Notes under the pieces: generated by a model
Told to the model about the DNA's origin: nothing
Database searches by the model: none
What the model saw: only the letters and a program-made list of their open reading frames with translations
Made by a program: the position numbers and the translations under genes
Shown here: positions 11,241-19,808 of the stretch, in pieces
Layout: every line of letters begins with the position of its first letter
How positions within the stretch are numbered: position 1 is the first letter of the stretch
Origin: Paratrimastix pyriformis
Lineage: Eukaryota > Preaxostyla > Paratrimastigidae
Direction of reading: 5' to 3'
Assembly: GCA_027972325.1 (NCBI GenBank)
Contig: JAPMOS010000251.1
Location: forward strand, 1 to 41,268
DNA: 41,268 bases

Positions 11241-13927
11241 AGACCATCACATGATAGTCACTGACTTGAGGAACATGTTGCCGGCATGGGCGGGGACGTC
11301 TCGGAGGAAGGTGGCCATCTGTCCGTCCAGGTCGGACCTGGACGCGTTGCTGCGTGAGAAGAGGAAGGATGAGTATGAAGGGATGGTGAAGATGCGCACG
11401 TACCGGGAGAAAGTGGCGGAATTGCTTCGGAAGGCGGTGGAGAAGGGGGCGGACCCGTCGTTCGAGCAGATGAGTGGGATCCTGCGGGAGACGGCGGGGA
11501 AGGTGTTTGGGTTCCGGGACGTGGCCAACACAGACAGGGATTATGAGCCCCATCGCATGAAGAAGCTGAGACGGATGGCGATGGCGGAGAGGGACCAGAG
11601 CCTGAGGAGGGAAATGCAGAAGCAGCTGGCCAAAATGAGAGGCGTGCACTACAGGAAGAGGGATCGGGCGTTGGAAGGGAAGCGCAAGCGCATATACAAG
11701 GGCATCATGACAGACGGGGTGGCACCGGTGACGTCGTATGCAACGAAGAATGCGGAGGGAAAGGTGGACAAGGTGGTCACAGATCCGGAGGCGGTGAAGA
11801 ATGGATGGAGGAAGTTCATGGCGGACCTGGCAAGGAGGGTGATGCCGACGGGCCCGGGGCTGGGGCGGGCGCCAGAAGGCAGGCCACAGGAAGATGAGAG
11901 GGTGATCATGGCCCCCCTCACAACGCATGATGTTGAGACAATCCTGGGAGCGCTCCCCGATGGTAAGGCGGCGGGCCCGGATGGGGTGACGGCAGAGATG
12001 ATCCACGCCTGTAGGGAAGAGATCAAAGAGTGGATGGGGAGGAGGTACAATGAGATGTTGGAACGGAGTGAGGTGCCGCAGGAGCTCAAGGTCAGCTCGG
12101 TGTTCATGGCCACAAAGTCGCAGACAGAGCACCCCGGGGACCCTGCAGGCAGAAGGCCAATCACTTTGATACAAGTCTTTTTGAAGGGGTTGCAGGTGGT
12201 GGTGGCGTCGCGGTTTCAAGAATGGTGCGTGCAAAAGAAGGTATTTGGGGAGGAGCAGTTTGGGTTTCTGAGAGGGAGGAGGATTGAGACCCCAATCGCA
12301 GAAATTATGGGAGTGTTGACGGATGCGAAAATTATGGGAGGCAGGGAATTCCACACGTGCTCGTTAGATATCAAAAAAGCCTATGATACAGTGGACATGG
12401 ACGCACTGAGGAGGGGACTGAGACGGATGGGGTGGAGGAGGCATTCATCAGGTATGTGGATAGTCTGTACGAGGGAAGGAAGGCCAAAGTCATCACGGGT
12501 TTCGGGCTGACGAGAGCTACGAGATAGAGAGAGGCATCAGTCAGGGGGACCCGCTTTCATGTCTGCTATTTATCTCATTCATGGAGGAAGTGCTGGCGGA
12601 GGTGCGAAAGCAGGAAGGTGGGTATATCCTGGATAGTGGAAGGAAGGTGAAAGTCCTTGCCTTTGCTGATGATGTCATGCTTGTCACTCGAACCAAGGAG
12701 CAGATGGTACGGTTGGTCAACACAGTGAGGCGGAAGGTGGAGGAGGCAGGCATGCAGCTGTCGTGGACCAAGTGTGACTACCTGTGTGGGGGGGTGAAGA
12801 GCAAGACGGACCTGGACCTGGGTGAGGGTCGGGTCATCAAGGTCCAGCAGAAGGGTGGGGCCATCCGGTACCTGGGGATTTGGATTGACGAGGAGATGAA
12901 CATGAAGGTTAACACGGAGAAGGTCATCCAGAAAATGTGTGGGAGGCTGCACAGGCTGATGGACAAGAAGGTCCCCCCGAGGTTGATGGTGCAGATGATC
13001 AACGAGTGCGTGTCGACATGCCTCCAATATACTGCGAGGCAGTGTCCCATGCCGCAGAAGGACCTTGAGATCCTGCAGCAGCGGTATGCACGAGTATTTA
13101 GGGAGATTGGTGGGTGCTTGGGGAAATGCGACCCGGCGGAGGTGCTCTTCTTCCCGGAGGATGAGGGTGGGATGGGTCTCAAGGACCCGGTGGATGTGCA
13201 TGACATGATGGTGCTCACGCAACTGCTGGGCAGGGTGGCAGACCAACAAGGGTGTGGCGTGATGCTCCGTGAAGAGATAGCCCTATTGCAAAAGTTGTGG
13301 ACGACGAGTGAGCCCCTGCTGGATAACCCCGGGAAGTGGGTCAGACTGCACGCAAAGGAGAAGATGCCGGGGGTGGTGTCGGGGATGCTGAGGATCTTGC
13401 ACAAGAAGGGGTTGGCCATTGTGAGGGATGGGGAGGTATCGAAGAAAGAAGTGGAATGGGGAACGCCGACAACACTGGAGGAGTTGGCAGAACCATGCAA
13501 AATCACCAAGCGGCACAGGCAGACACTCATGAAGAGGGGCATCAGGAGTGTGGCTGACCTGATTGTGGGCGGTAGGTTCCAGTGGAAGGGCACGATGCCG
13601 CAGTACGTGGAGGCCATCAAGGAGCGTGTGTGCGTGTGGGGAAACAAAGTGGAGACGGAATATGTGAAGCTGGCGAGGAGGATCAGGGAGGAAGAAGTGG
13701 CAGAAAGAGATCGAAAGAGGGCAAGGACGGAGCAGGAAAAGGCGGAGAGCCGAGAGAGGGCGGGACGGGATACGGGCAGGAGAGAGGCGGATGGTGGGGA
13801 GGATGACGGGATCCCAGACCCGAAGAGGAAGATGAGACAAGCCAAGCTGATGGTGGGGCAAGGTGGAAAGCTGGTGGTCGTGGCGAAGAACAGGAAACAC
13901 CGGAGCGGGGATCGAGCCGGGGTGTGA
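11241..13927 (+). pseudogene. LINE A ORF2 part: endonuclease tail, RT and thumb
   Basis: The frame opens inside the satellite and enters LINE sequence at 11241, with the last endonuclease residues. RT motifs follow: GKAAGPDG (about 11970), RRPIT (about 12151), QFGFLRGR (about 12260), LDIKKAYDTV (about 12364, first catalytic Asp), GISQGDPLSCLLF (about 12533) and LAFADDVMLV (Asp pair at 12668-12673). The frame changes twice before motif B: one G is missing from a G run at about 12430 relative to LINE B, and a second change near 12505 is shared with LINE B. From 12530 the frame runs through the thumb and a basic linker to 13927, where its stop overlaps the next frame by 4 bases. Confidence 0.85.
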
Positions 13928-15317
13928 GGTCGCCAAGAAAGGGATCGAAGCCCGACGAGCAAGGGGATGGCGAAACGGAGAGGATGCATGTTGAAGCCAG
14001 CGACAAGAAGAGGGGGGCGGAGAGGCACCTGGACCAGAGCGGGGAAAGCAAGAAGAGCCGGATGAAAGCGGGCAAATGGGATGAGGCAATGTGGAGGCGA
14101 TGGGAGGCACTGCGGGCGGAGTGTGAGGAGGTGGAGATCCGGGTGGAGGAGCCAGAGCTGAAGTGGCGGACTTTTTACACTGATGGCAGCGCGACCAAGA
14201 AGAAGAAGGACCGGCGAGCGGCATTGGCGGTGGTGGAGCGGCTGCCCAATGGGGCGCTGGCTGTGCGGGTTGGGAAAAGGTGCACGGGGAAAGGGCAAAC
14301 AAACAATGAGGCAGAGCTGGAGGCCATCCTGGAAGCCATCAGGGTGGGACAGGATGCAAACGTGGAGGTGCGCACGGACAGTAGAGTGGCAAAGGGATGG
14401 GTGGAGAGGCTGATGAAGGATGACTGGACACCGACCGACCTGATCGAGTCGAAGGCAGAGGGCCTCCTCCGAAGGGGACAGCGAATTCTGAAGGAGCACA
14501 GGGGGGGTGTCCGGTTGGTGTGGGTGAAGGGGCACCAGGAAACAGGAGCATTGCTGGATGCGGAGGGGAATAGGCTGGCGGATAAGATTGCTGGGCAAAG
14601 TATCAAACAGGACATAGGCAAGGTGCAACAGGAACGGACATGGGGATATAGGCTTGTCCACCAATGCGACGGGGTGGAAGTGGAGGGAGACTTCCGCGAG
14701 AGCCTGAAGGAATGGAATCGTAGCGGCCGCATCTACAGGGCGGCCCGGAAATGCAAGAACGCCCTAGTGGTAATCAACGCGCAGACGGGAAATGGCGGAA
14801 TAAATACGCAGACCATGCGATGCGAAATGTCGGGCAGACTGGCCATGATGGCAATCTTGCAGCGTTACATCACGGCCAACATCAGATTCTACATCAATGG
14901 GGAAGGGGATGGGAAATGTTGGTGTGGGGCGAGAGATTACACAAACCATCTGGTTTTTGAATGCCCTGCGATGATGGGCAGTGTTGCCGAAAGGTGGGGT
15001 GGCGCCAATGCGATCAAACTGATCGCGTGGCTGGACAAGGGGGAAGGAGCAAAAGATGCAGAACAAGTGCTCCAAGAAAAATGGGTGGAGCCTATGGGTC
15101 AAAGTGTGCAGGTGAGAGGTAAGCAGATAGCGATGGACAGACTCTGGGAGCTCATCGAGCGATCGCGGGGGCGCTGGTACCGCGCCCGAACCTGGGACAG
15201 CTTCTGGGAAACATTCACCACAGAAGTGGCGAACCTATGCGATCGATATGTGGATGGGATGAGTACGGAGATGGCAGAAGGGCAGACCCACAAGAGCACC
15301 CTGCGGAACCAGTGGAC
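13924..15317 (+). CDS. LINE A RNase H and Cys/His knuckle region
   Basis: This frame would remove RNA from the cDNA hybrid during retrotransposition. RNase HI signatures are clear: Asp in FYTDGSA (14182-14184), Glu in NNEAELE (about 14314), Asp in RTDSR (14377-14379) and Asp in NRLADKIA (14581-14583), preceded by WVKGHQ. A zinc-knuckle-like CWC...HLVFEC (about 14917-14964) follows, as in many RNase H-bearing LINEs. No ATG opens it; a GTG at 13924 overlaps the upstream stop, so it may be an overlapping ORF3 or ORF2 continued after an indel in a G run. The frame runs into X1 at 15318. Beyond X1, at 16771, the LINE frame resumes in the same phase. Confidence 0.85.
15308..15317 (+). repeat. Target-site duplication of X1, left copy
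   Basis: ACCAGTGGAC lies here and again at 16771-16780, on the two sides of X1. Removing one copy plus X1 leaves the LINE reading frame open in phase, which supports this as a genuine 10-bp target-site duplication. Confidence 0.9.
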
Positions 15318-15378
15318 ACTCCCCGGGGTTCTAGCCGATCAGCACATTCAAATTGCGTGCTCTGTTTTTCCCTCGTGC

Positions 15379-16512
15379 ATGCATATTGCCGAGGAGAATC
15401 ATCTTAGTGACTTTCAAGCTCATTTTCTAAAAGAGCACGCACAATGTGGCAAGCGCGAAGTGTTTCTTGAATTTTTCAATCGCGCTGAGGAAGATGATCT
15501 GGTCTTCCACGACCTTGACCACATTTCTACTTTCAAGAATTCGATGCTGGATGAATTTTGCAAACTCTTTGGGCATTTGGGTTTCTCTTCTGGAGCGCTT
15601 CCTTCGAGTACCTTGTTGAAGGGCATCATTGAATCGCTGCAGAAGGGCTGTTCTCCAGCTGTGTCTCGGGATCGCATTGCAGTCTGGATCCAGAAACTAT
15701 TGTCCTCGTTTATGTGGCAGTGCTATCTCAAGTATCGAGACGACGCTCCACCATCTCATTCTCGCCACTCTTCGGCATCCTCAACTGACGACTCTTCTGA
15801 CCCTCCAACTTCGCCAGGAAGTTTTCCTACGCGTACCCATCAGCGTGGTGGGGGACCGGGACGTGTCCATTCCCGGTCTCACTCATCATCTGATTCATCG
15901 GCGACGAGGCGCAACAAGACTCCCCGCTCCCGCGTCCGTTCACGCTCACCGAAGCACGCGGATGCAAAGGGGGGTTCGCCTCGCCCCTCGGCCAAGAAGG
16001 CTGCGCGTACGGAAGCGACCTCCACACGGAAGTTGCCTGCCTCCCCGCCTGCCCGGGAGGTGTCGCCGCCCCCGCCTCCGCCCCCCCCTGCCGCCACGGT
16101 GTCGGCCCCCGGTCCGGTCCCGACTGAGCAGGGGAAGCCGCTCCTGCAGTCCGCCTTGGGTCTCGCCCAGGCGGGATGGAAGGCGATCAAGGGGCCATTT
16201 GCGCGGGCGGCCGCTCCGACCAAGCCGGCTGCGGCCAAGTCGAGTGTTCTGGCGCCCCCTCCACCACCTCCCCCCACTTCTTGCCCTTCTGACCCTCCTT
16301 CACGTCCATCTGCTCCTCTTCCCTCTGCCTCCCCAATCTCGTGTGCCGATCTTGGCGTCCGTGTGGTGCGTGCTGGGCGTTCTCCTGTTCCAACCCCGGA
16401 TGGACCGGCGGTGAGAGACTTCTCGTGGTTGCGCGCGAGCACTGTCTATGTGTTCTACACCCACGCACGATGGTATGTCGGGAGTAAACCTCCCCCGTTC
16501 AGGCCTTTTTAA
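15379..16512 (+). CDS. Element X1 protein, unknown family (377 aa)
   Basis: The first in-frame ATG within X1 (15379) opens a 377-codon frame that also continues upstream into the LINE frame without a stop, so read-through from ORF2 is possible. Parts visible: an N-terminal, probably helical domain (residues ~1-115; motif FCKLFGHLGFSSG), a Ser/Arg-rich segment like SR proteins (~125-195), a long Pro/Ala-rich linker with runs of 7-8 prolines (~215-320), and a conserved C-terminus (DFSWL...RWYVG, ~355-372). The N-terminal domain and the DF-W...RWY-G end are preserved in diverged X3, which implies selection on the protein. An RNA-binding or chaperone role like LINE ORF1 is a guess; I recognise no family. 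Confidence 0.65.
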   Translation: MHIAEENHLSDFQAHFLKEHAQCGKREVFLEFFNRAEEDDLVFHDLDHISTFKNSMLDEFCKLFGHLGFSSGALPSSTLLKGIIESLQKGCSPAVSRDRIAVWIQKLLSSFMWQCYLKYRDDAPPSHSRHSSASSTDDSSDPPTSPGSFPTRTHQRGGGPGRVHSRSHSSSDSSATRRNKTPRSRVRSRSPKHADAKGGSPRPSAKKAARTEATSTRKLPASPPAREVSPPPPPPPPAATVSAPGPVPTEQGKPLLQSALGLAQAGWKAIKGPFARAAAPTKPAAAKSSVLAPPPPPPPTSCPSDPPSRPSAPLPSASPISCADLGVRVVRAGRSPVPTPDGPAVRDFSWLRASTVYVFYTHARWYVGSKPPPFRPF

Positions 16513-16653
16513 GATGTCTTTTCGTTCTTTTGTTTCATGGATGCGGGAGGTTCTGCGTGTTGTCTCTCTCCTGTCCGCTCCTTCCATTCCATGCGTCTGC
16601 TGCTGGTCTTCCTGGACGAGTGCGTCGTCCGTGTCGGTTGGCGGTTTATCGCA

Positions 16654-16770
16654 TGTTACCCCCCCACTTCGGTGGGATGCACCCCCCGTTATGAGCTGAT
16701 CAATACAGGGGGTGTTGGGCGGGGGGCCCCTTTTGGGGGTTCTCCAAGTATCCAACACACACACACACAC
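16654..16770 (+). other. X1 3' end: UUCG hairpin and CA tail
   Basis: ATGTTACCC leads into CCCAC-TTCG-GTGGG (16663-16676), a UUCG-capped hairpin, followed by a G-rich stretch, AAGTATCC and a (CA)n run. LINE A ends the same way at 17791-17867. A shared 3' end is how SINEs recruit a LINE reverse transcriptase. Confidence 0.7.
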
Positions 16771-17681
16771 ACCAGTGGACGACCCCCCACGTGGTGTCCT
16801 CTCTGCTCAGGCAGGCAGGCAGTTTGACGACGATGGCATTCTCACATCCTGGGAATGCTGATTTGAGCTTCCCTGAATTCAGGACACCCAGCAAAGATGA
16901 TTGGTTTTTGGGTGGAAGACTGAATGGCTACGGGTTGTTCAAGGAGAATCGCGACCTTCTCATCTTCGCCAACCCTGAGTACAACCCACAGGAAGAGATG
17001 GACCGATTATTTATGGCAATTGGCGATTGGGCGGAGAGCCCAATTGGGAGAGCTGGGAAGAGAGCCTTCCGATGCATCGCGATAGTCCCGTACGGAGTGG
17101 GCAAGCCAAACCGGACGCGGCCGGTGCAGGGAATGAAGGCGCAGCATGGAGTCGGGTTGGCGCTGAGGGGAGACATGCAGCTGAGGGAGCTGTTCATCAT
17201 TGAGGAAGGGGGCTTCAGCTTCTGGCTGCCGAGCTTCTGGCGGACGGGGGAGAAAGGTGCGGGGAAGGCCCCGTTTGACGTGGGCATCCTGCTCTTCGAG
17301 AACCAGAGGGCCCGAGAGAGATTCCCGATGGACCCAGCCCCCTTGTGGGCATTGGAGAACATGTTGCGAAAGGAGGCGGGAGCGCGAAGAGTGGAAGCTG
17401 ACTATGAGGGGCGTCCGAAAGAGGGCGAAGAGCTCTATAACTGGAGGGGGATCTCAGAAGGTGTGGTGAAGAAAGTCGCTGGGAGACTGCGAAGACGATG
17501 CGGGTTTCGGGAGATATATGCGAATGACTGCAGACTGGCAGCAGAGTTGGGGATTGTGGATGAAGAGACCCAGAGGGAGATTGGGAGCGAACTGGGTGGA
17601 CTGCGGAGAACTATGCTTGTAGCGATCAAGCAACGGAAGAAGAACGAGAAGAATGAGGAAGGGATGGATGAAGGTACGTAG
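16771..17681 (+). CDS. LINE A C-terminal domain, PCIF1-like methyltransferase candidate
   Basis: After the X1 duplication the LINE frame resumes in phase and runs ~300 codons to a stop at 17681, so this domain is the C-terminus of the RNase H-bearing polyprotein. Visible order: DDWFLGG, then IFANPEYNPQEEMDRLF (NPEY at 16971-16982), CIAIVPYG, an ELFIIEEGGFSFW segment and DVGILLFEN. This follows the order in PCIF1-type N6-adenine methyltransferases (NPPF motif, a strand ending in P-x-W/Y, a His/Tyr-rich segment, D-x-x-V-x-x-L-Q-N). NPEY instead of NPPY/F is a variation at the catalytic motif. The tail is Lys/Glu-rich. The assignment is by pattern only. Confidence 0.5.
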
Positions 17682-17867
17682 TCCGAGTGTCGGCGGTGAC
17701 CGCCCCTTGTGGGCGCGAGCCGACCCATGGGCCACTTGGGGCGTTCCTTCTTGCGAGCTTGTCTCGCGAGGAGGGCGAACCGGGAGGTCTATGTTACCCG
17801 CGGGCTTCGGCCCGATAACGGACTCGGCGTAAGCCGGGAAGTATCACACACACACACACACACACAC
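17682..17867 (+). other. LINE A 3' UTR with two tetraloop hairpins and CA tail
   Basis: ATGTTACCC is followed by CGGGC-TTCG-GCCCG (17801-17814), bracketed by GTTA...TAAC. A second hairpin, CGGC-GTAA-GCCG with a GNRA loop, lies at 17825-17836. GGGAAGTATC and (CA)n (17845-17867) follow. Two stable tetraloop hairpins next to the tail are a plausible recognition site for the element's own reverse transcriptase. Confidence 0.7.
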
Positions 17868-17878
17868 TCGGTTTTGTC

Positions 17879-18023
17879 AATCATCAAGAAGATTCGCAGT
17901 GAAATTGATAAGATATACCTTTTCACAGTGGCACAAGATAATAAAGACAGATATCAGAAAGAGTTAGGCAATATCCCAGATGACCAATGCTTTGGTGGCT
18001 TTGATAATGAAGACACACCACTA
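17879..18023 (+). pseudogene. Viral gene fragment left of the Tc1 insertion
   Basis: An AT-rich frame encoding a Lys/Asp-rich stretch (SIIKKIRSEIDKIYLF and onward) lies between the LINE A tail and the Tc1-type transposon. It is not similar to either flanking element and matches the composition of the capsid-gene island. No function is recognised. Confidence 0.5.
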
Positions 18024-19290
18024 CAGTATGTCCAACAATAAACTAGCCACCCATAATTTTTTGGTTCCCCGGGCAAGAGGGGTCCCGGGCTCCGGGGGGC
18101 CCCTTGCATTATGCTCAGTGCTCCGCCGTGCCTCAGGTCTGCCATCCAGCTCCCCCCAAACGCCTACCCACACCGAGCACAGGATTGATTTTTTTCATGC
18201 CTCGACTTTCTGCCCTCGATCGAGCCCGAGTCGCGGTTTTTGTGCAGCAGGGGCGCACCCGCACCTCGGTGGCAGCCGAATTGGGAGTGAACCGGCACAC
18301 TGTCTCACGCTGGGCGGTGCGGGTTGGCGCCGGCCAACCGTTGGCGGACAAGGCTCATCTTGGTCGGACAAGGGCCACCACCCCGCCCACTGACCGGAAG
18401 ATGATTTCCCTCTCCATGTCCCCGGCCAAGCCCTCCCTGCGGTCCATTGCTGCACAAGTGAAGACTACGAAGGGCACTCACCCCTCCCATGAGACTGTTC
18501 GCTCGCGCCTCTTCACCGTGGGCCTGCGCTGGGGGGGGGGGGCAAGGCCATCATGAAGAAACGGCTCGCCTTTGCCCGTGCCAACCTGCACCGTGACTGG
18601 AGCTGCGTGCTGTTTTCTGACGAGTGCACCGCCCGCCTGCAGCACAAGCCACGAAGAGTTGGGGCTACCCTGGGAAGCGCAAGCCTGTCCTCACTGTGAA
18701 GCATCCGGCCAAGATTAACCTCCACGGTTGCTTCGGTCAGGGTGGATGGGGACGTCTGTTCCCCTTCCAGGAGAACCTCGCTGCCCCCCTCATGGCCCGG
18801 ATTGTGACTGATGAGCTTGTGCCCTCTGCCCTCGAGGTGTGTGTTGAGGGCCCCGAGGGCCGGGTGCTGCTGCATGACAACGATCCCAAGTACCGGTCCC
18901 ACTTGGTGACGGACCGGGTCGCCGAGGAGAACTTGACCGACATCGGGCTACCCCCACAGAGCCCCGACCTCAACCCGATGGAAAACGTGTGGGCACTCCT
19001 CAAGAGGAAGCTGCTTGAACGCCACCCCGAAACGCTCGCTGGATTGATCCGGGTGCTCAAGGCCGAGTGGGCCACCATGGACGCCGACCTCCCTGAAAAG
19101 TTGGCCAACTCGATGCCCGACCGACTTCGTGCCGTCATTCGGGCCCACGGTGGCCACACCAAATACTAAGTGGATGGGTGGAGTCCTTGTGGTGTTGTGC
19201 ATGCGTGGCACTCAGAAAAATCCCCGGCTCCCTCTTGGTGCACTCGCTCTGACATGAAAAGGAGTGGCTCGTTTATTGTTGGACATACTG
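18024..19290 (+). mobile_element. Tc1/mariner-type DNA transposon
   Basis: The 27-bp terminal inverted repeats (starting CAGTATGTCCAACAATAAAC) at 18024-18050 and 19264-19290 differ at one position. They are flanked by TA dinucleotides (18022-18023 and 19291-19292), the signature target duplication of the IS630-Tc1-mariner superfamily. The element is 1267 bp and carries one transposase gene. It sits inside a viral gene of the fossil island. Near-identical ends suggest a young insertion. Confidence 0.95.
18197..19169 (+). pseudogene. Tc1-type DD34E transposase, frame-broken
   Basis: Starts at ATG 18197 (MPRLSALDRARVAVF). The N-terminus is a helix-turn-helix (TSVAAELGVNRHTVSRW) and a second DNA-binding segment follows. 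The DDE catalytic core shows FSDEC (first Asp, about 18618), LLHDNDPKYRSH (second Asp, about 18876) and SPDLNPMENVW (Glu, about 18981). The spacing from the second Asp to the Glu is 34 residues, hence DD34E. It would cut and paste the element at TA sites. The frame shifts at a long G run (about 18532-18542) and again near 18650, so the protein as read is not continuous. The G run may be a sequencing problem. Confidence 0.9.
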
Positions 19291-19293
19291 TAC

Positions 19294-19425
19294 ATGTCCT
19301 GTATGAAGAAGTCAGACTTTGCAGAGCTATTTGAGAAGGTAACGGCAGACCATAACATATTGGTGATTAAGCCACTACTACATGATAATTACCTGAACCT
19401 TTACAACGCTTATTGGAAGAAATAA
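19294..19425 (+). pseudogene. Viral gene fragment right of the Tc1 insertion
   Basis: An AT-rich frame starting next to the transposon's right TA and ending at a TAA at 19423-19425 (ends NLYNAYWKK). It belongs to the same viral island as the fragment on the other side of the transposon. No family is recognised. Confidence 0.5.
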
Positions 19426-19446
19426 TAATCTAATTATATAATAAGC

Positions 19447-19725
19447 ATGGACGTTATGCATGTAGTGGAGAAGCTTATGAGCCAGATAAGGGAATTTGAT
19501 GGCATGCGACATGAGAACATCAGACTGAAGTATATAGTCAAGTGTATAGCATCATTAGCAGTCACGGGCGACATTAATGAAGAGCTATTGAATGTTATGC
19601 ATGATGAGTTATCATCGAGTGAAGTGAAGTCAATCACAATTGGTGCATCACATGAACTATACAGAGCTAAAGTGAAGGCAGCGGAGAGACACAGAGATGA
19701 TGATAATTTATCATCATCCGAATGA
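19447..19725 (+). CDS. Small viral ORF of the island, unknown
   Basis: A 92-aa frame (begins MDVMHVVEKLMSQI) rich in Glu, Lys and Ser, predicted mostly helical. It lies 21 bp after the preceding viral fragment and 83 bp before the capsid candidate in the same direction, which suggests a compact viral gene cluster. An AT-rich stretch with TATATAA-like sequence precedes it (about 19430-19442). No known domain was recognised. Treated as part of the virus fossil; it looks whole. Confidence 0.5.
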   Translation: MDVMHVVEKLMSQIREFDGMRHENIRLKYIVKCIASLAVTGDINEELLNVMHDELSSSEVKSITIGASHELYRAKVKAAERHRDDDNLSSSE

Positions 19726-19808
19726 ACCCTTAATAGGGTTCATTGCGATGAATCGTGTCTTAATTTCATCCCTATTTTTTTTATCATGGTATAATATTAA
19801 TTATTACC

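Larger units (their letters stand above)
15318..16770 (+). mobile_element. Element X1, protein-coding non-autonomous retroelement
   Basis: A 1453-bp insertion in LINE A, flanked by the 10-bp duplication. It begins ctccccggggttctagc, encodes one ORF, and ends with a UUCG hairpin, the phrase aagtatcc and a CA-rich tail. X2 (38384-39775) starts and ends at the same points inside an unrelated host element, and X3 (32138-33601, minus) is a diverged relative, so X is a discrete mobile family. It encodes no polymerase, integrase or endonuclease that I can see. Variable duplication length (6-11 bp) and a simple-repeat tail indicate target-primed reverse transcription by a LINE. Confidence 0.85.
11241..17867 (+). 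mobile_element. LINE copy A, 5'-truncated, split by element X1
   Basis: Homology to LINE B starts abruptly at 11241 (opposite 30770) inside the end of the AP-endonuclease domain, as expected for incomplete reverse transcription. The copy then carries RT, a long linker, RNase H, a Cys/His knuckle and a C-terminal domain, ending with a 3' UTR and a (CA)n tail at 17845-17867. Agreement with LINE B over 11241-12600 is roughly 98%, so the family was recently active. Element X1 interrupts it at 15318-16770. I found no convincing target-site duplication around the whole copy: satellite lies on its left and the viral fossil on its right. Confidence 0.9.

Noticed and set aside
11236-12354. A 372-codon minus-strand frame, with a similar one at 30795-31886
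   Set aside because: His/Pro/Leu-rich shadow of the LINE RT. It recurs only because the two LINE copies are near-identical.
12778-14664. A 628-codon open frame on the minus strand opposite the LINE
   Set aside because: It is the antisense shadow of a G-rich, Lys/Glu-rich coding strand: composition is Ser/Pro/Leu with no domain, while the plus strand has clear RT and RNase H motifs.
15379-16512. X protein as a splicing-factor (SR protein) host gene
   Set aside because: The Ser/Arg-rich stretch is SR-like, but there is no RRM, and the same unit occurs three times with duplicated flanks, so it belongs to a mobile element.
16754-16770. CA repeats as ordinary microsatellites
   Set aside because: The runs at about 16754-16770 and 17845-17867 sit exactly at the 3' ends of X1 and LINE A, so they are retroelement tails.
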